In this document: positions 44,430 to 53,422 of the stretch, piece after piece
How the letters are laid out: the number at the start of each line of letters is the position of its first letter
Numbering within the stretch: the stretch's first letter is position 1
From: Paracoccus nototheniae
Lineage (GTDB): Bacteria; Pseudomonadota; Alphaproteobacteria; Rhodobacterales; Rhodobacteraceae
Direction: 5' to 3'
DNA: 64,000 bases
Assembly (NCBI RefSeq): GCF_004335005.1
Contig: NZ_RQRT01000005.1
Coordinates: forward strand, 90,792-154,791
The notes under the pieces: generated by a model
Databases searched by the model: none
What the model was told of the DNA's origin: nothing
What the model saw: the letters and a program-made list of their open reading frames with translations, nothing else
Position numbers and translations under genes: made by a program

Positions 44430-45209
44430 TCAGGCCGCGCCGACATGCGGCCCGTTTGCCGGCGCGCCGCGCGGTCCCGTTTGGGGATCGGGACGAAACC
44501 GGGTGCGATAGCTGTCCCAAGCCTCGTTCAGGCGGCGGGTGCGGGCCTCGGCCAGACGGATCGCCTCGGGCGGCAGGCCGCGACCGATGGCATGATCGGG
44601 ATGGCTTTCGCGCACCAGCTTGCGCCAGCGGCGCTTGACCTCGTCCAAGGGTGTGTTCGGCTCGACCCCCAGAACCTCGCAGGGGGGGCAACCACTGCCC
44701 CGGTCGTAGCGGCGCCGGATCGCCGAAATCTGACCTTCAGACAGGCCGAAGATGCGTCCGACCTCGGCCAGGAACAGGATTTCGGCCTCGTGCAGGGCGC
44801 CATCGGCGACGGCGATGACGAACAACCCCTCCATCACGTCCAGCAAAACCGGGTCACCGGGCTGGAACATGGCCGCGATCTTGCGCGCCCAGGCATCAAA
44901 GCCTGCCACATCCTGCCGCGCCAGATCAAACACCCGGGCGGCGTTCTTTTCCTCGGACCGGGGAATGATGAAGACCCGGCGAAAGGCCGCGACCTCGGAC
45001 CGGGCAACGGCGCCATCGACCTTGGCCAGTTTGGCCCCAAGCGCGATCACCGCGATGGTGAAGGCGACCGAGCGTTCCTTGGGCGTGGCCGGACGGTTCG
45101 TCCACATGAAGGCCACCATCCGGTCGGCCATCCTCTGCCAGAAGCTGCGGGGCTTGGGCAGGTCGGGGCACGGGCCGGTGCAGGTCAGGGGGGTTGCGCA
45201 ACAATCCAT
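44430..45209 (-). CDS. DnaJ-domain co-chaperone with TerB-like domain (DjlA-like)
   Basis: 259-residue protein with a helical TerB-like domain (about 45-165, AFTIAVIALGAKLAKVDGAV and EGLFVIAVADGALHEAEILF) and a C-terminal J domain (about 185-250) whose HPD tripeptide is in RESHPDHAIG. It should stimulate DnaK ATPase. DjlA normally has an N-terminal membrane anchor; none is clear here. The first 27 residues (MDCCATPLTCTGPCPD) are Cys-rich and may not be real; the Met at residue 28 (ATG at 45128-45130 region) is an alternative start. Confidence 0.82.
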   Translation of the reverse strand: MDCCATPLTCTGPCPDLPKPRSFWQRMADRMVAFMWTNRPATPKERSVAFTIAVIALGAKLAKVDGAVARSEVAAFRRVFIIPRSEEKNAARVFDLARQDVAGFDAWARKIAAMFQPGDPVLLDVMEGLFVIAVADGALHEAEILFLAEVGRIFGLSEGQISAIRRRYDRGSGCPPCEVLGVEPNTPLDEVKRRWRKLVRESHPDHAIGRGLPPEAIRLAEARTRRLNEAWDSYRTRFRPDPQTGPRGAPANGPHVGAA

Positions 45210-45269
45210 GACCCCAGATTAGCCGCTAACGGCGCCGGGCGATAGGGGCGGGGTGTCGCGCCCGGGCCA

Positions 45270-45761
45270 TCACATCGACAGATCGCGCCCCATCAGCACC
45301 AGATCGTGAAACTGCCCGAATTTCCAGCCCGCCGCCGGTATCTGGCCCCATGGCGCATAGCCCATCGCCGCGTGAAACGCGATCGAACCGGTATTCGAGG
45401 CCGTGATCCCGCCGATCATAATCCGGTGACCACGCGCGCGGGCGTGATCCTCCAGCCCGCGCAGCAGGATGCGGCCCACGCCCAGACCGCGCTGGCCCGG
45501 CGCCAGATAGATCGTGTGCTCCTGACTGCGGGCATAGCCGCCGCCGCCCCGGAACTGGGTATAGGTGCCAAATCCCACCACCCGATCGGTCTCGGCCACC
45601 AGAAAGGCATGGCCCGTGGCCTGACGGTCGGCAATCAGGGCGGCGATCTCGTCCTCGGTCCGCTCGGTCGGCCAGAAGGTGATCGCCGTCTCGCGGATGA
45701 TCGGGTTCCAGATCGCGGCGATCTGCGCCACATCGCCAGGCCCGGCGTCGCGCAGGATCAC
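45270..45761 (-). CDS. GNAT family N-acetyltransferase
   Basis: 163-residue acetyltransferase using acetyl-CoA. The start is a GTG that overlaps the stop of the VOC gene (GTGA). It follows the phosphinothricin acetyltransferase-like pattern: [56 protein letters not shown] with the CoA-binding RGLGVG, and ASNTGSIAFHAAMGY. The acceptor could be an amino acid or an antibiotic-like amine; it cannot be told here. Confidence 0.87.
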   Translation of the reverse strand: MILRDAGPGDVAQIAAIWNPIIRETAITFWPTERTEDEIAALIADRQATGHAFLVAETDRVVGFGTYTQFRGGGGYARSQEHTIYLAPGQRGLGVGRILLRGLEDHARARGHRIMIGGITASNTGSIAFHAAMGYAPWGQIPAAGWKFGQFHDLVLMGRDLSM

Positions 45762-46321
45762 AGCACGACCTCGCCGCCCGCGGTGGTCACGGTCAGCGTC
45801 ATCGGCGTCCCCGCGCCGGTCAGCATCAGGCGGCGGTCGGACAGTTCCAGCCGGTCCAGCGGCAGGGTCAGGCGGGACAGGCGCAGGCCGACATCGGGCA
45901 GCAGATCCGAGGGATGCGGCCCCGTGCCCCAGTCGATCAGCATCGGATGGGCACCGCCGCGCGGCATCTGCCCGGCCTCGGGCAGGGTGATGCGCCAGGA
46001 CAGATCGCCCCGGCGGGCGGTGACGATCCGCGTGCCCGGCGGGGCGGTCAGCGGATCGGCCCGCGCCACCCAACCCGCCACGCAAGGCGGCGCGTCAAAA
46101 CCGTCCAGCCCGAACCAGCCGGGACGGTCGTCGCTGTCCGGATCGGGGGCGATCAGTTCAAGATAAGCGTCCGGGCCAAGCGACAGCAGCATGTTATGCG
46201 TGCCCAGACCCGGATGCCGCCCGCCCGGCTGCAGCGTGACGCCAAGCCGCGCCTGCAGCCAATCCGCACCCTCGGGCAGGCTGCGGGCGGCGATCGCCAC
46301 ATGGTCGAACCTCAGGCTCAC
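45758..46321 (-). CDS. VOC-family (glyoxalase-like domain) protein
   Basis: 187-residue protein beginning [20 protein letters not shown], the first strand of a vicinal oxygen chelate fold, with a possible metal His7 and Glu in [13 protein letters not shown]. The second half ([18 protein letters not shown]) carries the other half of the fold, as in glyoxalase-like domain proteins (PF13468 type). Substrate unknown. It overlaps trpA by 4 nt upstream and the GNAT gene downstream, giving a tight trpA-VOC-GNAT operon. Confidence 0.83.
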   Translation of the reverse strand: MSLRFDHVAIAARSLPEGADWLQARLGVTLQPGGRHPGLGTHNMLLSLGPDAYLELIAPDPDSDDRPGWFGLDGFDAPPCVAGWVARADPLTAPPGTRIVTARRGDLSWRITLPEAGQMPRGGAHPMLIDWGTGPHPSDLLPDVGLRLSRLTLPLDRLELSDRRLMLTGAGTPMTLTVTTAGGEVVL

Positions 46322-47115
46322 CCGCGATGCGCCCCGGCGGCCAGATCGCGGACGAAGGCCAGGATCTCGGGGACCGGGCGGCCTTCGCCGATCTGCTTGA
46401 CGATGGCGCTGCCCACCACGACGCCATCGGCGACCGATGCGATGGCCTCGGCCGCCTCGGGGGTCGAGATTCCAAAGCCCACCACGACCGGCAGATTGGC
46501 GGCGGCGCGGATGCGCGCGACCTCGGGGGCGACATCGGCGGCATTCGCGGCGGCGGCCCCGGTGATGCCCGTCACGCTGACATAATAGACAAAGCCCGAG
46601 GTGTTCTTGACCACTGCAGGCAGACGCCGGTCATCGGTCGTGGGCGTCGCCAGCCGGATGAAATTCAGCCCGGCAGCGGCGGCGGGCACGCACAGCTCGG
46701 CGTCCTCTTCGGGGGGCAGATCCACGACGATCAGCCCGTCCACCCCGGCCTCGACCGCGTCGGTCAGGAATTGCGTGACCCCGCCCGGCCGCGCATAGAT
46801 CGGGTTGTAATAGCCCATCAGGACCACCGGCGTGGTCGTGTCCTGCTGACGGAACGCGCGCAGCATCGCCAACGTGCGGCTGACGCTGCCGCCCTGCGCC
46901 AAGGCCCGCTGGCCCGCGGCCTGAATGGTCGCGCCGTCGGCCATGGGGTCGGTAAAGGGCATCCCCAGCTCGATGATGTCCACGCCCGCCTCGGGCAGGC
47001 CGCGCATGATCTGCAGCGCCGTCGCGTCATCGGGGTCAGAGGCCATCATATAGGCCACGAACGCCTTTTTCCCGTCGCGCTTCAGTGCCGCAAACCTGTC
47101 GTCGATTCTGGTCAT
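46318..47115 (-). CDS. trpA: Tryptophan synthase alpha subunit
   Basis: 265-residue TIM-barrel enzyme that splits indole-3-glycerol phosphate to indole, passed to TrpB. Catalytic Glu lies in [17 protein letters not shown] and Asp in [22 protein letters not shown] and [10 protein letters not shown] bind the substrate phosphate. [19 protein letters not shown] at 47115 is the usual start; an upstream in-frame ATG adds nine atypical residues. trpB is not in this window; trpF is 39 kb away, so the trp genes are split. Confidence 0.96.
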   Translation of the reverse strand: MTRIDDRFAALKRDGKKAFVAYMMASDPDDATALQIMRGLPEAGVDIIELGMPFTDPMADGATIQAAGQRALAQGGSVSRTLAMLRAFRQQDTTTPVVLMGYYNPIYARPGGVTQFLTDAVEAGVDGLIVVDLPPEEDAELCVPAAAAGLNFIRLATPTTDDRRLPAVVKNTSGFVYYVSVTGITGAAAANAADVAPEVARIRAAANLPVVVGFGISTPEAAEAIASVADGVVVGSAIVKQIGEGRPVPEILAFVRDLAAGAHRG

Positions 47116-47244
47116 GTCCGTCCCCGTCTTCTTTGGTGTCATGACTAGCCCGCATGGGGGCGGGGTGCAATCGGGCGACCGCTGGACTTGGGCCCGCAGG
47201 ACGCGTAACAGCAGCGCGGAAATCAGTCGGGAAAGGGTGCTGTC

Positions 47245-48342
47245 ATGGGATTTCGGATGGGGATCGTCGGGCTGCCGAATGTCGGCAAGTCCACGCTGTT
47301 CAACGCTTTGACAAAGACCGCCGCCGCGCAGGCCGCGAATTTCCCGTTCTGCACGATCGAGCCGAATGTGGGCGAGGTCGCGGTTCCGGATGCGCGGCTG
47401 GACATGCTGGCCGGGATCGCGGGCAGCAAGCAGATCATCCCGACGCGGATCACCTTTGTGGACATCGCCGGTCTGGTCAAGGGCGCCAGCAAGGGCGAAG
47501 GCTTGGGCAACCAGTTCCTGGCCACCATCCGCGAGGTGGACGCCATCGCCCATGTGCTGCGCTGTTTCGAGGATGGCGACATCACCCATGTCGAGGGCCG
47601 CGTCGATGCGCTGGCGGATGCCGAGGTGATCGAGACCGAGCTGATGATCGCCGACATGGAATCGATCGAGCGGCGTCTGGCCAATCTGGCGCGCAAGCTG
47701 AAGGGCGGCGACAAGGATGCCGCCGATCAGCAGCGCCTGTTGCAACAGGCGCTGGCCGCGCTGGAGGCCGGTCTCCCCGCCCGCACCATCACCGTCTCCG
47801 ACGATGACCGCCGCGCATGGGAGATGCTGCAGCTGCTGACTGCGAAACCGGTCCTGTTCGTCTGCAACGTGGCCGAGGACGAGGCCGCAAACGGCAATGC
47901 CATGTCCGAGAAGGTCCGCGCGATGGCCGAGGCGCAGGGCGCGGGCCATGTCGTCATCTCGGCCCGGATCGAGGAAGAGATCAGCCAGCTGGATGCCGAG
48001 GAATCGCAGATGTTCCTGGCCGAGATGGGGCTGGAGGAACCGGGCCTCGACCGGCTGATCCGCGCGGGCTACACCCTGCTGGGCCTGCAGACCTATTTCA
48101 CCGTCGGCCCGAAAGAGGCCCGCGCCTGGACCATCACCAAGGGCACGCTGGCCCCGCAGGCGGCGGGTGTGATCCATGGCGATTTCGAAAAGGGCTTCAT
48201 CCGGTCCGAGACCATCGCCTATGACGATTACGTCGCGGGCAAGGGCGAGGCGGGCGCGCGCGAGGCCGGCAAGCTGCGCGTCGAGGGCAAGACCTATGAG
48301 GTCAAGGACGGCGACGTGCTGCATTTCCTGTTCAGCGGCTGA
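47245..48342 (+). CDS. ychF: Ribosome-binding ATPase YchF (Obg family)
   Basis: 365-residue P-loop protein of the Obg family that prefers ATP and binds ribosomes; linked in other bacteria to oxidative stress and translation control. G1 motif [16 protein letters not shown]3 [20 protein letters not shown] (DIAG), a TK/NVAE-type position CNVAEDE, and the C-terminal TGS domain (about 280-363, [20 protein letters not shown]) are present. Divergent from trpA; an intrinsic terminator follows. Confidence 0.96.
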   Translation: MGFRMGIVGLPNVGKSTLFNALTKTAAAQAANFPFCTIEPNVGEVAVPDARLDMLAGIAGSKQIIPTRITFVDIAGLVKGASKGEGLGNQFLATIREVDAIAHVLRCFEDGDITHVEGRVDALADAEVIETELMIADMESIERRLANLARKLKGGDKDAADQQRLLQQALAALEAGLPARTITVSDDDRRAWEMLQLLTAKPVLFVCNVAEDEAANGNAMSEKVRAMAEAQGAGHVVISARIEEEISQLDAEESQMFLAEMGLEEPGLDRLIRAGYTLLGLQTYFTVGPKEARAWTITKGTLAPQAAGVIHGDFEKGFIRSETIAYDDYVAGKGEAGAREAGKLRVEGKTYEVKDGDVLHFLFSG

Positions 48343-48370
48343 CGACCGTCTTTCGCACCGGACCGCTGGA

Positions 48371-48396
48371 AAGCCGACCCACCGGGTCGGCTTTTT
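48371..48396 (+). terminator. Intrinsic terminator of ychF
   Basis: AAGCCGACCC (48371-48380) pairs with GGGTCGGCTT (48384-48393) around ACC; a T-run continues to 48396. Confidence 0.92.
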
Positions 48397-48738
48397 GCTG
48401 TGTGCCGGGCCTTGGGCGGTCCGAAAGGGGCAGGACTTGGTCGCAGCCCGGCCTCTGCGACGGCATGACGCGAATCAGGCAGGTCGGGATCGCGCATCGG
48501 GACGGGGCAGACACGATGGCCTGCCCGCCGCTGCTGCGGCATGATCCAAATCGTGCAGAGCTGAATCGGGTTGCGGGATAGGCCATCCGGGTTGGAAAAG
48601 CGCGATGGCGACTGCCGCAGGGCGTGTCTTTGGGCGGTCCGAAGGGGTCTCGGGCGGCATGCTGATGTTCCGCCCCTCCCTGGCAGATGCCGGAAGGGCC
48701 TGCCGGGATGGCCGGGACAGGCACCGGAGCGCGCCATG
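48397..48738. other. Long gene-free stretch with a direct repeat
   Basis: About 340 nt between the ychF and dacA terminators with no convincing gene on either strand. TTGGGCGGTCCGAAAGGGG at 48412-48430 recurs as TTGGGCGGTCCGAAGGGG at 48630-48647. Open frames across it are compositional. No tRNA or other RNA gene is recognised. It may hold a decayed gene or a small RNA. Confidence 0.4.
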
Positions 48739-48767
48739 AAAAACGCCCCGCCGGTCAGGGCGGGGCG
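48739..48767 (-). terminator. Intrinsic terminator of dacA
   Basis: On the minus strand CGCCCCGCC and GGCGGGGCG (48759-48767 and 48744-48752) form a 9-bp stem around a 6-nt loop, followed by TTTTT (48739-48743). Confidence 0.9.
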
Positions 48768-48801
48768 AGAGGAAGTCGACAGAGATCGCAGGTGATTCGG
48801 C

Positions 48802-50496
48802 CTAGTTTCCCAGAACCGTGCAGGGCTTCGAGCGGCTGCGCATCCGTTCGCAGGCCAGTTCGGCATGACCCTTGGACAGGTTGCCAAAGCGCGGCTCGAA
48901 CCCGCGATTGGTGTTGGCGACCTGACGGCTGGCGGCGCCGAACAGGTTCCCGTCCTGCAACGCAAGCCCCAGCAGCAGTCGGTCCGCCTCGGCCTGAGAG
49001 GTGTAAAGGCCAAGCGACACCCCAAAGCTGCGACCGCTGTCGGTCGGGCGGCGCACGACCTCCAACGCTTCGGGATTGCCCAGATCGCCTTCGCCCATCG
49101 CGGCCAGAATCACCGTTTCCGAACGCGGCTTGGGCTTGTTCGAGCTGTCCAGCACCAGGCTGCCTGCGGCGGCCTGCGGTTGCGGGGCAGGGGTCGCTTC
49201 GGCCTCGGCGACCACGGCAGGCGCCGGCGCGACGGCAGCAGTGCTGGCACTGCGCCGGGGCGAGGGCGTGGGCCGCGACGATGCTGCCAGAACCGGCGCC
49301 GCAAGGCTGGCCGATGCGGCAGGCGCGCTGTCGGATGCGACTGCCGTGGCAATCGCCTCTTCGATGGCCTCGGGGGCGACCGCGCTGCCGGGCCGGGCGC
49401 GGGGGCGGTTGCTGCTGGCCAGCGCCACACCCGGTGCGACCGGCGCGGGGGCCGTGGCCCCGGCAAGGCGCAGCGCCTCGGTCAGATCAACGCGGGGGGC
49501 CGCCGCCGTGGCGATCGTGGCAGCAGCGGCGGGCCGGACGGTCGGCGGCGGCGAGGCCTGGAGGACCATCCGCTGTGGTTCGGGTTGGGTGGCCGCCGTG
49601 CTGGGCGCCACCTGCGCGCGCCGGGTGGTCGCCTGCACCAGCATCCGGGGCCGCTGCGGTTTGACCTCGCGCACCCGGTCGGGAATGCGCGGGAAGCTGT
49701 TATCCAGCAGCTCCGCCATCACCTGATTGCGCTGCGCGGTCGAGGTTCCGCCGAAGACCGTGGCGATCAGCCGCTTGTTGCCGCGCTGCGCCGAGGCGGT
49801 CAGGTTGAACCCCGCCGCCCGCGTATAGCCGGTCTTGATTCCGTCGGCGCCCGCGTAATCGTCCAGAAAGCGCCGGTTGGTCGCCGCGACCTGCGCGATG
49901 CCCGCATCGGCGGACCGGCGCGAGAACAGGTTGTAATATTGGGGGAAATCATAGAACAGGTGGCGGCCCAGAATGCTCATGTCATGGGCGGTGGAAAAAT
50001 GCCCCTCACGCGTCAGGCCATGGGCATTGCGGAACTGGGTGTTGTTCATGCCAAGCGCGCGGGCCATCTGCGTCATCTGCTGGGTAAAGGCCTCTTCCGA
50101 CCCGGCCAGCCCTTCGCCCAGGGCGGTGGCGGCGTCATTGGCGGATTTGATCGCGGCGGCGCGCAACAGATAGCGCAGCTCGATCTGTTGACCCGCGCGC
50201 AGGCCCAGCTTGGACGGCGGCTCGTTCGCGGCTTTGCTGGAGATGGTAAACCGCGAATCCAGCCGCACCTGCCCGCGTTCGATCGCCGAGAAGGCCATGT
50301 AAAGCGTCATCATCTTGGTCAGCGAGGCCGGGTGCAGACGCGTGTCGGCATTCTGGCGATAGATCGGCTGGCCCGTGCGGGCATCCATCACGTAGGCCGC
50401 AAAAGGCGCCGCTGCCGCCGGAAGGCTGAGCAGCGAAAGGGCCAGAACGGCATGACGAAGCAGCCGGAAGACATGGGGAAATCGGGTCACTGTCAC
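48802..50496 (-). CDS. dacA: D-alanyl-D-alanine carboxypeptidase with SPOR domain (PBP5/6 family)
   Basis: 564-residue periplasmic enzyme that removes the terminal D-Ala of peptidoglycan stems. Signal peptide to about residue 30; catalytic Ser58-Leu-Thr-Lys61, SAN in IKSANDAATALG and KTG in DGIKTGYTRAAG. After the peptidase domain (to about 265) comes a low-complexity linker of about 200 residues rich in Ala, Pro and Thr, then a C-terminal SPOR-type region (about 475-555, GRSFGVSLGLYTSQAEADRLL). SPOR domains bind denuded glycan at the division site. No C-terminal amphipathic anchor is seen. Confidence 0.93.
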   Translation of the reverse strand: MTVTRFPHVFRLLRHAVLALSLLSLPAAAAPFAAYVMDARTGQPIYRQNADTRLHPASLTKMMTLYMAFSAIERGQVRLDSRFTISSKAANEPPSKLGLRAGQQIELRYLLRAAAIKSANDAATALGEGLAGSEEAFTQQMTQMARALGMNNTQFRNAHGLTREGHFSTAHDMSILGRHLFYDFPQYYNLFSRRSADAGIAQVAATNRRFLDDYAGADGIKTGYTRAAGFNLTASAQRGNKRLIATVFGGTSTAQRNQVMAELLDNSFPRIPDRVREVKPQRPRMLVQATTRRAQVAPSTAATQPEPQRMVLQASPPPTVRPAAAATIATAAAPRVDLTEALRLAGATAPAPVAPGVALASSNRPRARPGSAVAPEAIEEAIATAVASDSAPAASASLAAPVLAASSRPTPSPRRSASTAAVAPAPAVVAEAEATPAPQPQAAAGSLVLDSSNKPKPRSETVILAAMGEGDLGNPEALEVVRRPTDSGRSFGVSLGLYTSQAEADRLLLGLALQDGNLFGAASRQVANTNRGFEPRFGNLSKGHAELACERMRSRSKPCTVLGN

Positions 50497-50716
50497 TGTC
50501 TCTCTGCCTCAAGCGGGCGCGTCATTCATCGCACACCCGTCGTTAATGAACAGATAATAGCACGGGTTATTTATCCATGAAACCTTGCATTCCACTTAAT
50601 TGCATCCCCGCCCGCCGACGGGTGCTTTCCGCGCGGGGGCTTTCATCCGGCCCCGTTTGCGCTATATTTCACCCGATGCCACCCCCTCCGCCGCATTCAG
50701 GATTGACCGCAGCCCG
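50497..50716. promoter_or_regulatory. Divergent promoter region dacA / clpS
   Basis: 220 nt between divergent genes, with a local AT-rich part at about 50540-50605. On the minus strand TATTAT (50554-50559) is a good -10 box for dacA with a poor -35 (TTTCAT, 17 nt before). On the plus strand TATATT near 50662 could serve clpS. No operator recognised. Confidence 0.4.
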
Positions 50717-51046
50717 ATGACGCACTGGATGACCGCACCCGACAAACCCGACGATCAGTCCGATCTGGCGGTCAAGCCGCGCACGAAATCGCAGCGCCCG
50801 CCCATGTACAAGGTCTTGTTGCTGAACGACGATTTTACGCCGATGGAATTCGTCGTCCATGTGCTGGAACGGCTTTTCAACATGACCCATGCCCAAGCGA
50901 TCGAGATCATGCTGACCGTGCATCGCCGCGGCGTCGCGGTTGTCGGTGTCTTTTCTCACGAGGTGGCCGAAACAAAGGTCGCTCAGGTGATGGAACTGGC
51001 GCGTCGCCAGCAGCATCCCCTGCAATGCACCATGGAAAAAGAGTAA
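50717..51046 (+). CDS. clpS: ATP-dependent Clp protease adaptor ClpS
   Basis: 109-residue adaptor that delivers N-degron proteins to ClpAP. The conserved core starts at [20 protein letters not shown] with the substrate-binding Asn-Asp-Asp, followed by [19 protein letters not shown] and the closing [10 protein letters not shown]. The N-terminal extension (residues 1-30) is the flexible ClpA-engaging part. The start is the ATG at 50717, where similarity begins. It is followed 4 nt later by the methyltransferase gene. Confidence 0.96.
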   Translation: MTHWMTAPDKPDDQSDLAVKPRTKSQRPPMYKVLLLNDDFTPMEFVVHVLERLFNMTHAQAIEIMLTVHRRGVAVVGVFSHEVAETKVAQVMELARRQQHPLQCTMEKE

Positions 51047-51050
51047 CCCC

Positions 51051-52061
51051 TTGACCCAATCCAGACTGGACCTGGCCTTCCCGGACGGCCATCCCGGGGG
51101 CGAGGTGCTGTTCATCGGCGCCTCTGCCGCCGACGATCTGTCCCCCCTCGACCCGCAACGCCTGACCATTCTTCAGGGTCATGCCACCGACCATCAGGGC
51201 CTGGCGGCGCGTGGGTTTCGCGTGGCACCGGATCTGCAGGGGATGTTCGATCTGGCCATCGTCCGCCTGCCGCGCGCCAAGGCCGCCGCCCGCGCCCGGC
51301 TGGCGCAGGCCGCAGCCCATCTGCCGCCCGGCGCGACGCTGTGGGTCGATGGGCAAAAGACCGACGGCGCCGATGCGGTCCTGCGGGAATTGCGCGGCCT
51401 GACGTCTGTGGCCGAGGTGATCAGCAAGGCCCATGGTAAGATCTTCCGCATCACCCTGCCCGCCGGGGGGCTGCCCGCCGATTGGGCCTCTGCCGCGCGC
51501 GAGGTGGTTCCGGGCTTCACGACCCTGCCGGGCGTCTTTTCTGCCGACGGTGTCGATCCGGGCTCGCAGATGCTGGCCGATCACCTGCCGCCCAAGATGC
51601 CCACGCGCGTCGTCGATCTGGGTGCGGGCTGGGGCTGGCTGTCCGCGCAGGCCCTGTCGCGCCCGGGCGTCACCGAACTGCATCTGGTCGAGGCCGATCA
51701 CGACGCCCTGCAATCGGCGCGCCGCAACGTGACCGACCCGCGCGCGGTCTTCCACTGGGCCGATGCGCGCGACTTTTCCCTCAGGGAACCCGTGAACGGC
51801 GTCATCATGAACCCGCCCTTTCACGAGGGGCGGCAGGCCGACCCCCGGCTTGGCGCCGCCTTCATCGCGACGGCGGCGCGGATCCTGACAGGGGCGGGGC
51901 GCCTCTGGATGGTCGCGAACCGGCATCTGCCCTATGAACAGGTGCTGGCCCAGCATTTCGGTCAGGTGCATGAAATCGCCGGCGACACCCGCTTCAAGGT
52001 GATCGAGGCCAGTGCGGCGGGCAAGGGCAGCGCCACCACCCGCAAGGCGGGCCGCCGATGA
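51051..52061 (+). CDS. rsmC: Class I SAM methyltransferase, RsmC-like (16S rRNA G1207)
   Basis: 336-residue cytoplasmic methyltransferase with the two-domain layout of RsmC: a degenerate N-terminal domain (about 1-160) and a C-terminal Rossmann domain with the SAM motif VVDLGAGWGWLSAQAL, acidic LVEADHDAL, and catalytic NPPFHEGRQ, typical of guanine-N2 methyltransferases. TTG start at 51051, 4 nt after clpS; the stop overlaps the SDR start by 4 nt. The exact target guanine is inferred from family. Confidence 0.82.
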   Translation: MTQSRLDLAFPDGHPGGEVLFIGASAADDLSPLDPQRLTILQGHATDHQGLAARGFRVAPDLQGMFDLAIVRLPRAKAAARARLAQAAAHLPPGATLWVDGQKTDGADAVLRELRGLTSVAEVISKAHGKIFRITLPAGGLPADWASAAREVVPGFTTLPGVFSADGVDPGSQMLADHLPPKMPTRVVDLGAGWGWLSAQALSRPGVTELHLVEADHDALQSARRNVTDPRAVFHWADARDFSLREPVNGVIMNPPFHEGRQADPRLGAAFIATAARILTGAGRLWMVANRHLPYEQVLAQHFGQVHEIAGDTRFKVIEASAAGKGSATTRKAGRR

Positions 52062-52864
52062 CCCTGTCCATTCAGGGCAAGACAGCGATCGTCACCGGGG
52101 CCGGGCGCGGCGTGGGTCTGGCCATCGCGCGCCATCTGGCCGAACGCGGCGCCTCGGTGATGTTCGCCGACAATGACGAAAGCGCGCTGGCCTCGGCCAT
52201 TTCGGATTACGAGGATGGCGACAGCCATGTCCGCCGGTTCGTCGGAAACATGTCGGAAAAGCTGGCGATGGCGAACCTGCTGTCGGCAACGCTGGACGCC
52301 TTCGACCGGGTGGATATTCTGGTCAACGCGCATCGGCTGGTCAAGGACAGCGATCCGCTGGACACCGACATGGACGCGCTGGAAGAGATGCTGCGCCAGA
52401 ACATGCTGTCCGGCCTGCGCCTGTCGCAGATGGTCGCCAAACGCATGATCCGTCAGGCCGAGGGCGAAGGGCCATCGGCCCAGACCGGCGCCATCGTGAA
52501 CATCTCGACTTTGGCGGCGCGGCGCCCGATCCCGTCGATGCTGGGCTATTCCATTGCCTGCGCCGCACAGGAACAGGCGACGCGCGGCCTCGCTTTGGCA
52601 CTGGCCCCGCACCGCATCCGGGTGAACGGCGTCAGCTTCAGCAGCGTGATGTCGCATGAACTGCAATGCGCGCTGAAGGACAACCCCGACACCCGCGCCG
52701 TCATCATCGCGGGCACGCCCTTGGGCCGCATCGCCGCCGCGGATGAACTGGCCGAAACCGTCCATTATCTCTGCAGCGACGGCGCCCGCTTCGTCACCGG
52801 CCAGATCATCACCGTGGACGGGGGCCGCAGCCTCGCCGACCCGGTCACCGCCCGCATCCTCTGA
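52058..52864 (+). CDS. SDR-family protein with altered active site
   Basis: 268-residue Rossmann-fold protein of the short-chain dehydrogenase family. The NAD(P) motif TGAGRGVGLAIA is intact, but the usual NNAG is VNAHR and the catalytic YxxxK is Tyr164-Ser-Ile-Ala-Cys168, so the essential lysine is missing. The catalytic serine region INIST-like (VNISTLAA) and the C-terminal FVTGQIITVDGGRS are kept. It may bind a cofactor without acting as a normal dehydrogenase. It overlaps rsmC by 4 nt. Confidence 0.85.
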   Translation: MTLSIQGKTAIVTGAGRGVGLAIARHLAERGASVMFADNDESALASAISDYEDGDSHVRRFVGNMSEKLAMANLLSATLDAFDRVDILVNAHRLVKDSDPLDTDMDALEEMLRQNMLSGLRLSQMVAKRMIRQAEGEGPSAQTGAIVNISTLAARRPIPSMLGYSIACAAQEQATRGLALALAPHRIRVNGVSFSSVMSHELQCALKDNPDTRAVIIAGTPLGRIAAADELAETVHYLCSDGARFVTGQIITVDGGRSLADPVTARIL

Positions 52865-52871
52865 CCCCGCC

Positions 52872-52930
52872 CTTTCATCTTGGTTGAAATATCCCGGGGG
52901 GAGTCCGCAGGACGGGGGGCTGGCCCCCCT
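52872..52930 (+). repeat. Dispersed intergenic hairpin repeat, copy between SDR and lipoprotein genes
   Basis: Core CTTTCATCTTGG, then GAAATATCCCGGGGGG, ending in the hairpin GGGGGG (52914-52919) with CCCCCC (52924-52929). It lies between convergent genes, where it could end transcription from both sides. Confidence 0.82.
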
Positions 52931-52932
52931 TC

Positions 52933-53343
52933 TTACGCCGCTTCCGGATAGGCCGCCCGACAGGCCGCCACCGCCGCATTCGCCCCCCGCGTCAGCGCCG
53001 CCTGCCGTTCGACCAGCCCATCGCGCTTGCGCGTCTCGGCCGCCGGATCGATCGGCACCCGGTAGCGTTCGTTATCCACGACGTCGCGCCAGCAGCCATA
53101 GGTCGTCACATGCTGCTGACCGTTCCGGTCGCGATAGACGCGGCGGCATTGTTCGAACCGGGTGCGCACGACCTGCCGTTCCTCCCAGGCATAGCCGCGC
53201 GACAGATTGCCCTCGACCTCGGCCAGCAGGCTGCTGACGGTGCGGTATTCGCTGGTATTGCGATCGATGCAGCGTTCCTGCGGCGTGCCGCAGGCGGCCA
53301 GAGGCAGGGCAAGGCAAAGGGCAAGGGCGGTGTTGCGGCGCAT
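52933..53343 (-). CDS. Small exported lipoprotein, unknown function
   Basis: 136-residue protein with a lipoprotein signal (MRRNTALALCLALPLAAC, lipobox LAAC, Cys18). The mature part is charged with four further cysteines (CIDRN, FEQCRRVYRDRNG, YGCWRDVV, AACRAAYP) that could form two disulphides in the periplasm. No named family recognised. It is convergent with the SDR gene and divergent from hemF. Confidence 0.75.
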   Translation of the reverse strand: MRRNTALALCLALPLAACGTPQERCIDRNTSEYRTVSSLLAEVEGNLSRGYAWEERQVVRTRFEQCRRVYRDRNGQQHVTTYGCWRDVVDNERYRVPIDPAAETRKRDGLVERQAALTRGANAAVAACRAAYPEAA

Positions 53344-53422
53344 GGCGGCTCTCTTTATGGGGTCGGGCGATGCTAGCGCCGACGCAGGCGGGTTTGCAAA
53401 TCACGAATGAGGCCGATCCCTG

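Noticed and set aside
48294..49025. Minus-strand open frame across the ychF-dacA gap
   Set aside because: It runs antisense through the ychF end and both terminators and carries the direct repeat; no family pattern or ribosome site.
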